Positions 1-12,170 are shown, counted from the stretch's first letter. The stretch: DNA of 64,000 nt from Nicotiana tabacum (GCF_000715075.1 NC_134087.1:155421436-155485435), one strand, 5' to 3'. The notes: a model not told the origin generated them from the sequence alone. Program-made: numbers and translations.

Positions 1-768
1 TATATTGGTCTATGAAGGTTTCATCTTTCCTTAAGCACTTCATTTTCTTCATTTCGGCTTACATTTTATTGACTTTTTGAGTTTTTTACTTCTTCCCTAG
101 GGGACTATAGAGACACATTATCACTCTTTCTTGTTCATGTCAATTCTTTTTCTCCTTTCTAATCATTCCAAGCCTTTCATCTTCGCTTTTATTGAATTCC
201 TTCATTTTTGCTACATTGTTCATTTTCTTTTTGACTTGTTGGCTTTTCTTTCTTTTTTTCTTTTTGCCTTCCCTTTTCTTCATTTTGCACCTTCTATCAC
301 TTTTGCATTCCTCGTCTCTCCCCCCAAACTTATACTTTTGCCAATTGTGCTAAGGAAAAATCGGGTGCCAAGAAAGGGTCATTTTAGAACGGATAAAGGC
401 TTGTATCATGGTTATTTAAAGAACACGGGCTATGACTCAACGGGGTTGACTAGGGATATCATATTTGATGGGCTATGGATTCTTTCAAGTCTCAATTTGG
501 ATCAAGGAGAGACTATAATCACTTTTCAAGTCGAGCTATACTTAGGATTTCGCCTAGACAAACATTCAGGGCAAGTTCTAGACTTATTGGTATGAGACTT
601 GGACTTGCAAATCAATACCTCGCCACACAAGCTATTGGATTGCTAAAGAGACAGAGTCGAGGGCCCACAACAACCTTAGCTAAGATTTGAGCAACACAAA
701 TGGTCCCGAAAAATTACTCGATGATTATTTAGTCAACACAAGAGTCTAAAGGTCACAACTATCACCAT
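1..768 (-). other. Athila 3' noncoding region, distal part
   Basis: No convincing gene. The T-rich stretch at 1-330 and the following unique-looking sequence continue, after removal of the hAT insertion, into 1,872-2,420. This places them downstream of the third ORF in the Athila element. A C-run at 319-326 reads on the minus strand as a purine-rich tract (GTTTGGGGGGAGAG), a kind of motif found downstream of Athila coding regions. It could act in plus-strand priming, but the adjoining LTR is not seen. Confidence 0.5.
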
Positions 769-998
769 TAGGGGTGTGCATTCGAATCGGTTTATCAATA
801 AATCGAATCGATTATTTGTTATCGGTTTATCGATTTCGATTTCGAAATTTTCCTTATCGAGTTATCCATTTCGATTTCGATTTTGTCCTCTTCAGTTATT
901 GGTTTATCGATAAACCGATAAGATATACTAAAAAGATAAATATGCCCTTATTTTATAATACCATTTCCTTTACCCTAAGTTCCTAACCCTATTATTTG

Positions 999-1609
999 AC
1001 GAGGAAGTGAACTCCGGCGCTTTTACCCATTATTTCCTTGATGGGGACACCTTTAAAGATCTAACCAAAAGTGCAGTCTCACTCATAGAGACTCTTCTTT
1101 CCGTGGAGCCACACAAATGTGGAACTGCCTCTTCTGCTCTTGTATCTGAGGTATTGTTTTCATTTTTCAATCTCTTTTTTGGTTTTTTATATAGTAATGA
1201 TACTTTCTGTTATTGTATCATATACTTTAGTTTCTTTAAGCCTGTAAGAGTTGTTTTATGGTTTGGTTCTTCTCATGTTAATTGTTAATGAACGATGCAA
1301 AGAACAAGTTTATCTGTATCTTATAAGTTGAACAATTTTAAAAGTAATTCCATATTCGTGTATAAACATGTGTACTGTTTTTGCAATGGTTTTCTTATAT
1401 ATTGCATAAATTTCAAATTCTCTAATTCCATAACGTCCAAATTCTATCTTTAGTACTTCAAGACAAAGCCTTATGCTTGTGATCCTTCAAATTTCAAATT
1501 CTCTATTATTTCCTGAGGAAGTGAACTTCAGCGCCGCTTTTACCTTTCTCCCTCTCTCCCGCGAACTGCAAACCCAGCAGAGAAAGTGAACTCCGGCGTA
1601 CTCCGGCAA
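999..1609 (+). repeat. Duplicated GAAGTGAACTCCGGCG segments inside the hAT element
   Basis: A segment beginning gaggaagtgaactccggcg and continuing cttttacc at about 1,000-1,028 recurs in altered form at 1,515-1,544 and partly at about 1,579-1,605. A TTCCGTGGA motif also occurs twice (about 1,099 and 1,688). The duplicates lie on either side of the kinase exon and may be 5'-UTR or promoter sequence of the donor gene copied along with it. This is inference. Confidence 0.4.
1038..1150 (+). pseudogene. Captured exon of a plant CDK-like protein kinase
   Basis: The plus strand encodes a peptide containing LIETLLSVEPHKCGTASSAL, ending in SE at base 1,150, directly followed by a GT splice donor (gtattgtttt). 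This matches the C-terminal kinase-lobe region of plant cdc2-related kinases, where LLS(I/V)(D/E)P-x-KRGTA-(T/S)SAL is conserved; here the usual Arg is Cys (family knowledge from memory). Intron-like T-rich sequence follows. The piece is only one exon, has no start, and is enclosed by the hAT ends. It is therefore a transduplicated fragment and not a gene. Confidence 0.75.
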
Positions 1610-1871
1610 CTTCAATAGTACGTTTCTCCCTCTCTCTCTCTCCGTGCCTTTGTTACAATTTCAAGGCGTGTTTATAGCGATATACTTTCCGTGGAATCCC
1701 TTAAATTTTCTTATTGGCGTAATCGATAAGCCCCAAAAATCGATAAATTAAAATCGAAAAAATCGAAACCTTATTGAAACGATAACGATAAGCATATGTA
1801 CAAATCGATAATCGATAAGTAATTATCGATAAGGGTCAAAATCGAATCGATAAATCGAATGCACACCCCTA

Positions 1872-2477
1872 ATCACCATCCTTTACACATCAATTTGTTT
1901 CTAACCATAAGGTTAAAAGTAAATGTGTTAGACCCAAGTGAAGCTTTGCCTAAGACACTTTTGTTCACTTGCTACTATTTATACACACAAAAAAAGACTC
2001 AAACCCTTAAGAAGGTTGTCATGCCATCCATCATCAGGAAGAGCCACCTGGTTCACACAAACTTCACCTTTGGAAAGAACCGTGACATTAAGAAAATCAA
2101 AGGCTTATTGATCACCAAAACTTGTAAAAGTAAGAAGCTATAAATTGAAAAAAGAAACTACTAAATGAAATAAGAAGCTATGCTATTAAAGAAAATTGCA
2201 AAAAAAGTTATAAAGTAAAATACAAAAAGTAAACTGAATATGTACAATAGGGGATTTAGACGAATATACATAACGGGGAATGAATATATACATGGAAAAG
2301 TAACTTTATATACATACCGAAATTGAAAAATAACAATAAAGAAAAATAATTATCATAATTACAATCCAGTTCAAATCATCAAAATAGGACCACTCCTCCG
2401 AATAAAAACTAGCATTGCCCTCAATGCTAAAAGCAGAAAATAAGATCAATGAGGGGTTAGAGAGTAAAAAAAGCTCT
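1872..2477 (-). other. Athila 3' noncoding region, proximal part
   Basis: The segment between the hAT insertion and the end of the third Athila ORF. It is AT-rich (2,140-2,400 especially) and has no supported ORF on either strand. It joins 1-768 across the 8-bp duplication. Confidence 0.5.
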
Positions 2478-4406
2478 CTATGGGTCCTCTGTCTGCATGG
2501 GGTCCAGAACACTAGTGGGGTCCTGTGGCTGGGTCCCTGGGTCACCTCCCTCGGGGTCTTCCAGCTGTATCTCCAGGTTATCAGTCTGGGGAATTACCCC
2601 TCTCCTCCTAGGCTCTCTATCAGCCTCTTGCTCCGGTACCTGCTCTGCCTGAGATGCTGGAATTGGGTTCTCTAATAATAGCTCCAATGGAATGTGCCCA
2701 GCCGATCTAATCTTGTCCACCTCCTTCCTCAGCAGCTTCATCTACTCCTTGGAAGGCCGAGTCTTCTTCATCTTCTTCATCTTCTTTGTCTTCTTGCTCA
2801 GGTCCATGATTGTCTTTCCCTGTACCTCCAATGCATCCATAATCAGCTTCTGGTTGTCCAGGAGCTTCTTCTGGTTGTTGAGAAGCTCCTTTAGTGATTC
2901 CTCTACGGAACCTGGCACCTGGGCTGAGCTGGAACTGCCTGAGCTACCACTGTGCTGGATATGACAGACAACTTTGATGTAGCTGCCTGCATCCAGTTGT
3001 TGATGCTGGACACTGTCTGGTTAATCCTCAGTGCAGTGAGAAGGTAAGCTGATGAAGACAGCACCGCAGTAGGCATGGAAGTAGATGGTCCGGCAGAAGG
3101 CTATGGTATGGTAGTAGGAGGCTCGGAACCAGTAGCCACCATTGCTAGCTCTTCAGACTGGCCAATGGAAGTGGAGGTTTTTCCTTTTGACTTGGGGTTG
3201 CGTGGACCCTGAAAACTGTACCATGAGAAGGCCCTCTTGGGTTTCACCTTTGTATCAAAATCCCGTCCCGCGACTTCCTGATCCTCTAAGTACATAGTGA
3301 GGAAGTTAGGGAACAGGTAGGAGCTCTCATTTTTGTTGACCACTCTGGTGATCACCCTAGACATGATATTCCCGACATTGATCGGGTACCCCGCCATGAT
3401 TGCCGCCACTATAATCGCTCGGGAAACCGTCATATCACTGTCATGAGTAGTGGGGTCTAGTCAGCTGCACATGAACGTCTCCCAACCCTTCGCCTCGAAG
3501 CTCAGGGTGTTCCTATAGATTGGGACCCCCGCTATCAACCAAGCTGGAGTGGTCCCCGGGAGAGCAATTATTGATGCCAACCACAGATGGGCCAACTCAT
3601 CCGTGGCCACCTTTTCCAAGTACAACGACTCATCCTCATCATTGAATCCGGCATAGTAGTTCAGAGTCTTCCCATCAAATTTAATCTTCAAGTTCCGCAC
3701 CTTGGTCACAAATGTGCCTTTTTTGATATGGGCGACATTGGCATAAAACTCTTTCACTAAGTGCTCATTGGCATCGTGGAGTTTGCTTGTGAAGTGTTTT
3801 CACCCCACTCTTTCATCAAATTGCCACTTCACACTGGGGTTGTGGGGCAGAAGATCCCTTTCTATAAATTGATGCTTAAGTATGAGCGACCTCTGGGGCC
3901 ACCAATCCTGGAATTTATGGTAGGCTTTTTCACTAACAAACCTTTCCTGCCACACCACCGGGTTACGTGTCCTCTCCAATCCTCCAGTCTGGGTATCACC
4001 CCCTCTCCCATCATCCGGTGTCTCAACATCTACATCAATGTGCTTCAGTCTATGGGGAGAGGCTGTAGGAGAGGTTGATGCTGAGGACTCACCACTGTTC
4101 TCTGAGCCATCAGACGACTCAGAAGAAGCAGGAGAAGTAGCTGAAGCTGGGGGTGTAGGCACGTCTCTCAATCGAAATCTCCTTGGAAAGTCTGGTACAT
4201 AAGTAACCCTCTGAGGCTTCCTGGGAAGGAACATAATCACTTCCCTCGGAGTGGGATGCGACTCTGTCCGCAGCTTTGATATCCTTCCGCAGTTTCCCAA
4301 TGGATTGCCATAGTGCTAGGGGTAACTTGATTTGACCTCGTTCCCTACCCCGAAAGGACTCTGCTTTCCCTTTTTATTTCTCACTGCCACCTCTAGATTT
4401 AACCAT
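2478..4406 (-). pseudogene. Athila third ORF (env position), degenerate
   Basis: One ORF broken by stops and frameshifts. A start at 4,406 gives MVKSRGGS; a frameshift lies near 4,300. A Ser/Pro/Thr-rich region follows, then a region containing KEFYANVAHIKKGTF near 3,750 that resembles the 'putative plant transposon protein' domain (PF20167-like, from memory). A Lys/Leu-rich coiled coil follows (about 2,760-2,890), then an acidic tail. In-frame TGA stops occur near 3,797 and 3,461. Athila elements carry an extra ORF here, often called env-like. I see no signal peptide or membrane segment, so an envelope role is not supported by this copy. Confidence 0.6.
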
Positions 4407-4719
4407 TTTCTGCATACACAATCAATGAAAGGTCATTAGTATTGGTGTTAAAAGAATCAGTAAAGAAAAATAGATGAAAAAATTTGATAGTGAAAAAAAA
4501 GGTATTAGTGGCAATTTTTCATGCCATTAGCGGTCAGCGATCCAGTTACAGACTTGAGCCAAATTTTTCCAGTATTGTCATGCACTACATCAATCATTCC
4601 TACACACATCTCATAACTAGTTAGTCCAAAATAAATCATACACTAAGAAGAAAAACACATGGGTTGCCTCCCAAGAATCGCCTGATTTAACGCCGCAACA
4701 CGACTCAAGTTACCATCAA
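4407..4719 (-). other. Spacer between Athila pol and third ORF
   Basis: About 300 bases with no supported ORF. On the minus strand it separates the integrase C-terminus from the start of the third ORF, as expected for an Athila element. Confidence 0.5.
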
Positions 4720-6661
4720 TCATTTTAGATGGATCATTGCCACCACGTGGCTGTCATCAAATTTTACCAGGCAGTGCTTGACTCGGTGCCCATTAACTCT
4801 GAAAACTTCACCATTTTTATTTTTCAAATCAAGAGCACCAAATGGAGTCACATGTACCACTTCAAAAGGGCCACTCCATTTTGACTTGAGCTTTCCCGGA
4901 AACAGTCGTAACCGAGAGTTGAATAAGAGAACCAAGTCACCCTACTTGAATACCTTTCTCTGTGCATATTTTTCATGTAAGTACTTCATCTTTTCCTTAT
5001 ACAAGGACGAGCTAGAATAGGCATGAAACCGGAACTCATCAAGTTCATTGAATTGCTCTACCTAGAGATTTGCTGCAACATCCCACTCAAGATTCAACTT
5101 TTTTAGCGCCCACATGGCCTTGTGTTCTAACTCAACCGAAAGATGGTACACTTTCCCAAATACCAACCGGTATGGAGACATACCAATTGGAATCTTCTAA
5201 GCAGTCCTGTAAGCCCACAAAGCTTCATCCAATTTCTTTGACCAGTTAGTCCTATTTGCATTGACAGTTTTTGAAAATATGCTCTTTATCTCCCTATTGG
5301 AAACCTCAACTTGCCCAGTAGCTTGAGGATGGTAAGGGGTTGATACCTTGTGATTGACACCATACCTTGCAAGCACAATGTCAAATGCCTTATTGTAGAA
5401 ATGAGAACCCCCATCACTGATGATCGCCCGAGGAGTACCAAACCGTGTGAAGATATTCTTCTTGAGAAACACCACTACACTTCGAGCTTCGTTGTTGGGT
5501 AAAGCCACGTCCTCAACCCACTTGGAAACATAATCAATGTCCACCACAATGTACGTGTTGCCACATGAACTCACAAAAGGCCCCATGAAGTCAATGCCCC
5601 ACACGTTAAATATGTCAACCTCAAGAATAGTGGTGAGAGGCATTTCATCCTTCTTTGAAATTCCACCAACTCTCTAACACTCATCACATCTCTTCACAAG
5701 CTCACCCGCATCCTTATACAATGTCGGCTAATAAAAACCACAGTGATACGCTGGTCCCAATTTTTCTCCCAGTCGACGCTTGTCACAAGATTTCTTAAGG
5801 TTCGTAAACTATTTGAAGTTTTCCTCGTCTCTCTTTTATTTTTTGTTTCCCTATATTTAGCTGGCGGTGTTATGACTATGTGTAATTTTTTGGATGAAAA
5901 ATGCTTAGAATAGCGCTATTTGAAGCAATTATACTTGAATTTATGCATTTGCTTACCTTATAATGGTCATATTTTTTTCTAAAAGGAAGAAAATTGCTTG
6001 TTTTGTTTTGCTCCTATAATATTTACAGCATGCAATAAACGAGCATAGTGAAAGTTTGAAGCTTAATACCACGTGTGCTTTTTGGGTGTTTGATAAAATG
6101 CCGAAAGTTTTTCAACATAGGCATACCATTTTGAATTTTCCCATCTTCAATTGTCTATTAAATGAAAAGAGCGGGCCAATATTAGAACCAAGCTTCCGGA
6201 TAAATAGTTTTCTTATAGTTTTGATGCTAAAAGTATTAGGTAAGCACCTTTGAAGCAGTCCTCACCCCACCATGATGACCACAGTAGGGAAAGTAATGAT
6301 AAGCATCAAGAATACTCATTTGCTCCTCTTCCGGAACACATCTCCGGATCACACCATCATTATAAATCTTGAACAAATAAGGCTCGTCCCAGTTGTAGTC
6401 CAAGCTATCCTGTTTAAGCTTCTTCCTTTGGTTAGAAGAGAGCTCACACAGGACAATGTCGATCATAAGAAAGTTGGCAACATCCGCAAACCAAGGCATG
6501 CTATTCACAGATATAGAGAGGAGTTGCTCATCAGGGATTGAATCATTAATTTTGAGGCCATCCCGGGGCCTCCTCTCCTCCTCCAAGTGGGACAAGTGGC
6601 CCGCCACTTGGTTTTTACACCCTTTTCGATCAATAATCTCAAGGTCAAACTCTTGAAACAA
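4720..6661 (-). pseudogene. Athila integrase (with RNase H linker), interrupted
   Basis: Reading leftward: RNase H/integrase linker (6,236-6,661) with the zinc-binding HH side (GHHGG near 6,280); a 496-bp insertion; the C-x2-C side with two stops (about 5,650-5,745); the catalytic core (5,197-5,643) with [14 protein letters not shown] and the Glu in NREIK, which supply D,D,E; and a C-terminal domain (4,720-4,935) with the KSKWSGPF GPF/Y-type motif. It would insert element cDNA into chromosomes. The insertion, stops and a gap after YRTA make it nonfunctional. The family call is secure from motif order. Confidence 0.85.
5746..6241. other. 496-bp insertion of unknown type in Athila integrase
   Basis: Athila protein homology stops after the codons for ASKVL (ending at 6,242) and resumes with CGFY at 5,745. 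The sequence between is foreign. I find no terminal inverted repeats, no clear TSD and no Helitron CTRR end. It has a possible splice donor (about 5,800, AAG/GTTCGT) and a short open stretch 6,056-6,253 with FWVFDKMP, faintly like a PPR gene. It may be a captured gene fragment, but nothing proves this. Confidence 0.5.
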
Positions 6662-7781
6662 TAGAACCCATCTCTACCACCGAGCCTTAGAATCCTTCTT
6701 TGTCATCAAGTAGCGGAGTGCAGCATGGCCAGTATGAACTATCACCTTGGCTCCCATGATATAAGGCCTAAACTTCTCCATGGCAAACACAATTGCTAGC
6801 AACTATTTTTCCGTCATCGTGTAATTTACTTGAGCATCATTCATTGTTTTGCTTGCATAATACACCGGGTGAAACATCTTGTTTACTCTTCGACCCAAGA
6901 CCACTCCTACCGCAACATCACTTGCATCACACATGAGCTCAAAAGGTAAGTTCCAATTGGTTGCGGTAATAATGGGAGTGGTTGTCAATTTTTACTTGAG
7001 AAGCTCAAAAGCTTTCATGCACTCATCATTAAATACAAACTTTGCATCATTCTCCAACAATTTGCACAAGGGGCTTACTACCTTGGAGAAGTCCTTGATG
7101 AACCTTCGGTAGAACCCCGTATGCCCAAGAAAGCTCCTCACTCTTTTGACGGAAGTAGGAGGAAGGAGTTTTGAGATCACTTCAATCTTCGCTTTTTCCA
7201 CTTCTATACCGTTTTTTGAGATCCTATGACCAAGGACAATGCCCTCCTCGGCCATAAAGTGACACTTTTCCCAATTAAGCACTAGATTTGTCTCCTCACA
7301 TCGGACCAACACTTTATTAAGATTACTCAAACATTCTTCAAATACGTCACCCACAACACTGAAATCATCCATGAACACTTCCAAAAAGTCCTCCACCATG
7401 TTAGTAAATATAGCCATCATACACCGCTAAAAGGTAGCCGGTGCATTACACAATCCAAATGGCATCCTGGAAAATGCAAAGGTGCCATACAGACATGTGA
7501 AGGTAGTTTTATCTTGGGCCTCTGGTGCAATCATAATCTGGTTGTAACCTGAGTACCCATACAGAAAGTAATAGTAGGAACGCCCAGCAAGTCTATTCAG
7601 CATTTGGTTAAGAAAGGGCAATGGAAAATGATCTTTGCGGGTGACTTTGTTCAGCTTCCGATAGTCCATGCATACCCTCTATCCGGTGATAGTCCTAGTC
7701 GGTATCAACTCATTTTTCTCATTTGTGATCACATTCATACTCCCCTTTTTTGGCACACATTGTACCGGTGAAGTCCAAGAA
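6662..7781 (-). pseudogene. Athila reverse transcriptase and RNase H
   Basis: RT blocks run leftward from 7,669: MDYRKLNKVTRKDHFPLPF, then the motif-A region, then the MPFGLCNAPATF block, then FMDDF (YxDD-type catalytic motif near 7,370). The connection domain (LGHTGFYRRFI) and RNase H (FELMCDASDVAVGVVLG, 6,803-6,988) follow. In motif A the usual first catalytic Asp is Tyr (FLYGYSGYNQ instead of FLDGYSGYNQ). Several TAG stops occur (for example near 6,803 and 6,673). The N-terminal RT part lies beyond Tat-1, at about 30,600-30,760. Polymerase activity is certainly lost. Confidence 0.88.
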
Positions 7782-7786
7782 CTATC
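7782..7786. repeat. Target-site duplication of Tat-1, left copy (ctatc)
   Basis: The five bases ctatc just before TGTCACACC are repeated immediately after the other LTR at 30,595-30,599. Five-base duplication is normal for Ty3/gypsy integration. Confidence 0.95.
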
Positions 7787-10700
7787 TGTCACACCTCCTT
7801 TTTTTACGTGCGCCCGCAGGGGCGTAGGAGAGTTTTTCTAATTAAAGGACAATCGAAACGGGATTTATTATTTAATTTAGAGTCGCCACTTGGGATATTT
7901 ATGGTGTCCCAAGTCACCGGTTGAATACCGAATCGAGGAAAAGGTTGACTCTGTATTATAGTCCGCGAACCAGAAATCCGGATAAGAAATTCTGTTAACC
8001 CGGGAGAAGGTCTTAGGCATTCACGAGTTCCGCGCTCAAATGTCATATTCGGTTTATTTATCTGATTTTAATACATGTTGAACCTATGTGTAAATTTTAT
8101 CTTTTTACCGCTTTTATTATTATTATTATTATTTTTTAATGAGAATTTCAACGTCGTGAAAACACATCTCGAACTACGTCACATCAATGCACCCGTGGTT
8201 ATTGAAACATTTCGACTCCGTTGAGATTTGGATTTGGGTCACATAAATGTGCACCCGAGTTTAAGAAAGTAAATTATTAAAAGCGCATCTAAAATGACTA
8301 GCGCGTTGTGATCTTTGGGGAGGGCCGTGAAATTCACTAAACGGCCCATCCCGAATTCTAAATGTTTCATTTTTAACCATTTATTAAGGGCCCCGCAATT
8401 TATGTATTTTTGTTTGGCGAGACTCGTCTCATTTATTATTTAAAAGGCAAAACCTAAAAGCGACTATGATTTGCTATTTTTATTTTCTCTCTAAAAAATA
8501 AAGAAAAGGCCCTAATTAATTAACACGTCGACAAACTTACTATAAGGAAGGTTGCCTCCGACATTGGGCCTACAAGGACATTTGCAGCCCAACGAGCCCG
8601 GGGTTCGAGCCTGGACGGGAACATCGCGACACGAATCTGGGCAGCCCAATCAGCTACAAACGAATCGTCTGATGGCCCAGACCCAAATAGTACTTTATTT
8701 ACATTATCAGTACTGAACTAGTACTCGATTAACTTGGCATTTTAAACTATTGGGATACGGAAGTGAACTATATGAAATCCGTAGCTATTTGAACTTGTTT
8801 TTACAATTATTGAAGCGAATCAATGCTTGAGAACTGTCATAATAAAAAAAATAAACTAACACTAACCACTTTAATGATTCACGATTTTTTAATAGAGCTG
8901 CTGAAGGACACATTGAGACTAAAAACCATTCAAACCTATTTTATAACTACTGAACTAAAACATTCAAGGTAGGCCTTTTAACTAAGGTTCTAAAAGAACT
9001 ACTGAAATCAAGTCACACAATACAGCCGTAGTAAACCATCCAGGGAAGTTTTGGCAGTCTACTACAATCCCTATACAGCCTGGTCATATTTAAATTACCT
9101 GTCGAGAATGAAACAAAATAGCCACTCCAAGTTCTATCTTATACTACACTAAACGGATTCACAAAGGTCTTTAACACGAAATTAACTATGACTAGTCATG
9201 AACTACTCTGTACCATGAATTTGGCTACAACCAGTATCCAACAGGTGCAAGAACCATCTAACAAGGAATTAACTACAATTGGTGATTTACTGGGAAACCA
9301 ATCCAAGAAAACTAAGCTATAATAGCCTATAATCCAGTTATTGCATAGCCCAGTTCAGTTAAGCCAATGAGACTATAAACATGAGTCTAAACATCTTAAT
9401 GAACAAAAACATTCAAATATACAAATCAGAAAATGAATTAAATTAAAATCTTCAGGCTTCAATTACAAGTTCATCCTTTACATTTCAGCTTACAAATTAT
9501 TGAAGTCAAGCTGTGTACCTGGGATTGGAATAGAAATAAAGTAGAAGAAAGATCATCAGCAGCAGTAATACGAACAGCAATACAACAGCAGTTCACAACA
9601 GTAAAATGACGTTCCAGACAGCCACAAACAGACTCAACCGAGCTTGAGTCAAGCCCAGATTCTACTACAAAAACTGATCTTTTAAACTCTCAAAACCTGA
9701 CTTTAAGCTTTCGAAATTAGTTCCAAAATTGACTGCCTTTCAAAAGAACTCTCAAAACTCTGAAACTCTCTCCACTGATCAAAAGACAGACCCTCTCCAA
9801 GACCAAAAAAGGACCCCCCTCAACTCTGTCCAAAATCTCCCACTTATACCCAAACAACTGACCTTGCCAGCTCTCAAGAGCACTCAGGCAGAATTAAGAA
9901 ACTAATTCTGCCCATGATCTTCTTTTAATTCCACTAGAGTATGTTTTTCCCCATTATCCCTTGTCCTTTCCTTATTTAATGTTCAAACAGGCATGAGCAA
10001 CATATTTTAATCAATCCCTTTTAAGCCTTCCCCTACCATTATGTTTTGTTCCCCATTAGCACTTAAACAAATGCATTAATTTAATGTTACCTTAGCACTT
10101 ACTGGACAGAACACTTAAACCAAACACTTTTAAACTTTTAAGTCCCAAATTATCCCCTTAAACCCCTGTGATTACTATCCTACCCCAATCACTTTAAACC
10201 TGTATGAAACCTCAGCTATAGCCAATTTAAGCCTATCAATTGACTAATTAGAAACATGAAACTAACTCTCAATCAACAACATTAGGACAATTCAACAAAG
10301 GTTAGATTCATATCAGAACAAGCTCAGCAGAACAAACAAGCAGATTCGAATCATCAAACTTAATCATCAATTGAACTCAAATCAAATCCAACAGCATTTC
10401 AACCAAGATGGGGATTCAATGATTCAGGACAATGGTCAGACTGGACTATTAAGGTCAAGAAATTGATTCACACAGATGCATGAGAGTAAGCTATCTATAT
10501 TCGGAACAAATATAACTCTAAATTAACCTCGAACAAAATGCTGGAACAACAAGTATACTGGCTATAAGCCCTGAGGCTGAAAATACAAAGGTCGGAAGAT
10601 AAAACAACAACCAATAACTTGAGGAGAACAACTGAACTACAGACATGAACGGGTCAATCGATGAGACCATTTAATTGATTCAACACACACCAATCGACCA

Positions 10701-12170
10701 AGATGAGAAAAACTGGACTTGAAAAAGGTCTGAAAGAGGAGGAGGATTAATTGACCAAAATGATGAACTAATCAGTCAGAAATAAAACAACAACAAAAGA
10801 AAAAGGCAAACAAAAGAAATACCTCGAAACATCAGACCAAACCCTATCCGTTTCAGTCTGAACTTCGCCTTTAAACTTTGAAGCCAAAACGGACCTTAAT
10901 CGAGTGTTCTCGACTGAGAACGCTCGACTAAAGTCGGTTAAGACCTCAAATCTCCTCTTTACTCGGACAGTTTCCAGGTTTCGGCTCTCTAGGGTCCTTC
11001 AATAGATTTAAAATTCTCCCAGTTCTAGCAAGATTCGAGCCAAAGTAGGGGTGGTTTGGGAACGAGGGAGGTCAGGTGGAGCTGGGCTGTGAACTTGGGA
11101 CTGGTTGGGTAGGTTTAGCGTTTTGCTCGAATCTTCGATTGAAGATTCGAAACAAACCGGGATGATTCGAGGTTAAAGGGGTAGGGATTTGTGCTGAGGG
11201 TGGTTAGAAGGTTCAGGGGTGTGAATTTCGTGGTCACCAGCATCGTTGCCGCCGGGTTTACGGTGAAGGGATTTGGTGGTAGCTAAGGTTTCAAGGGGTC
11301 GTCTCTGAGGGGTCTGAGAGAGACGATGGGGCGAGGGGGGTTTGGTTTGGGGGGTGGGGTATGGTTTGAAGTATATATATGAAGGGGCGGAATGAATCCA
11401 GACCGCTCGATCTGATGAGATCAACGGTTTGGATCCATTCATTAATGGAAACGACATCGCTTTATTTACCTCGAGACCGGATCGGTCTTTAGACGGGAAT
11501 GGGTCGGGGCATGGGGGCAATTTGCGGCCGTTGGATCAAATGAAATGAACGGCCTGGATCGACAGGCTTGAGACGACGTCATTTCTTCGATGCTGGGGGT
11601 GGACTGGACCGTTTGATCTTAGGAGATCGACGGTTTAGATTGAACATGGCCATACGACGTCGTTTGGTTGGCTTGGTCGATTGGGCCAGATAAGGATGAT
11701 TTGGGCTGGTTTCTGGTGGGTTGGGTGTTTGGGCTCGAGAAATTAATTAAATTGGCCCAGATTTATTTCCTTCCTCTTTTCTTTTCCTTTTCTTTTATTT
11801 TCTTCCTAAATTATTTTCTAAAATTATAAACCAAGTTAACTTATTAAAAACTAATTATCTTCTAATAACAATTATCACACCATTAAATACCAACTAAAAT
11901 AAAATCGCATAATCGGAGGTTAAATACTAAAAAAAATGCCAAGTACATATTTTTTGTGATTTTCATTCTCGCAAATCCAAATATTGTTTAATTAATTCCT
12001 ACTTGTAAAATTAAATCCTAAATGTACATGCAACACATATTTTTTTTGTATTTTTCTTAATTAAAAATAAACATGCACAGACAAGTACAAATAAATCACA
12101 AGCAACACAAAACTATTTTATTTTGAATTTTTGGGAGTAGTTCTTGTAGGGCAAAAATCACGTGCTCACA
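7787..12170 (-). repeat. Tat-1 3' LTR
   Basis: 4,384 bp, beginning TGTCACACCTCC and ending CGTGCTCACA in plus orientation. It aligns along its length with 26,202-30,594. It differs by scattered substitutions and a deletion near 8,035 that removes about 17 bases, including one hairpin present in the other LTR. The ORFs inside it are not supported as genes. It would supply the polyadenylation end of the transcript. Confidence 0.95.

Larger units (their letters stand above)
769..1871 (+). mobile_element. Nonautonomous hAT transposon with captured gene fragment
   Basis: The ends are perfect 17-bp terminal inverted repeats starting TAGGGGTGTGCATTCGA, flanked by the 8-bp direct repeat atcaccat (761-768 and 1,872-1,879). 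An 8-bp TSD and TAGGGGTG-type ends are diagnostic of hAT elements. Both subterminal zones (about 785-935 and 1,715-1,860) are dense in ATCGAT/TATCGATAA repeats, the arrangement hAT transposases use for binding. No transposase ORF is present, so it must rely on a partner. The centre holds non-transposon sequence, including a protein-kinase exon and duplicated UTR-like segments. Orientation is arbitrary; plus is used because the captured exon reads that way. Confidence 0.93.

Noticed and set aside
1038..1150. Expressed kinase gene
   Set aside because: Single exon piece inside hAT ends, with no start, catalytic core or downstream exon.
2478..4406. Functional envelope gene in Athila
   Set aside because: Position fits, but no signal peptide, membrane segment or fusion region is visible, and the frame is broken.
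6056..6253. PPR gene fragment in the 496-bp insertion
   Set aside because: Only FDKMP supports it; too short to call.
7804..8046. Minus-strand ORF in the Tat-1 LTR
   Set aside because: It spans LTR terminal hairpins, and the other LTR copy does not keep it as a gene.
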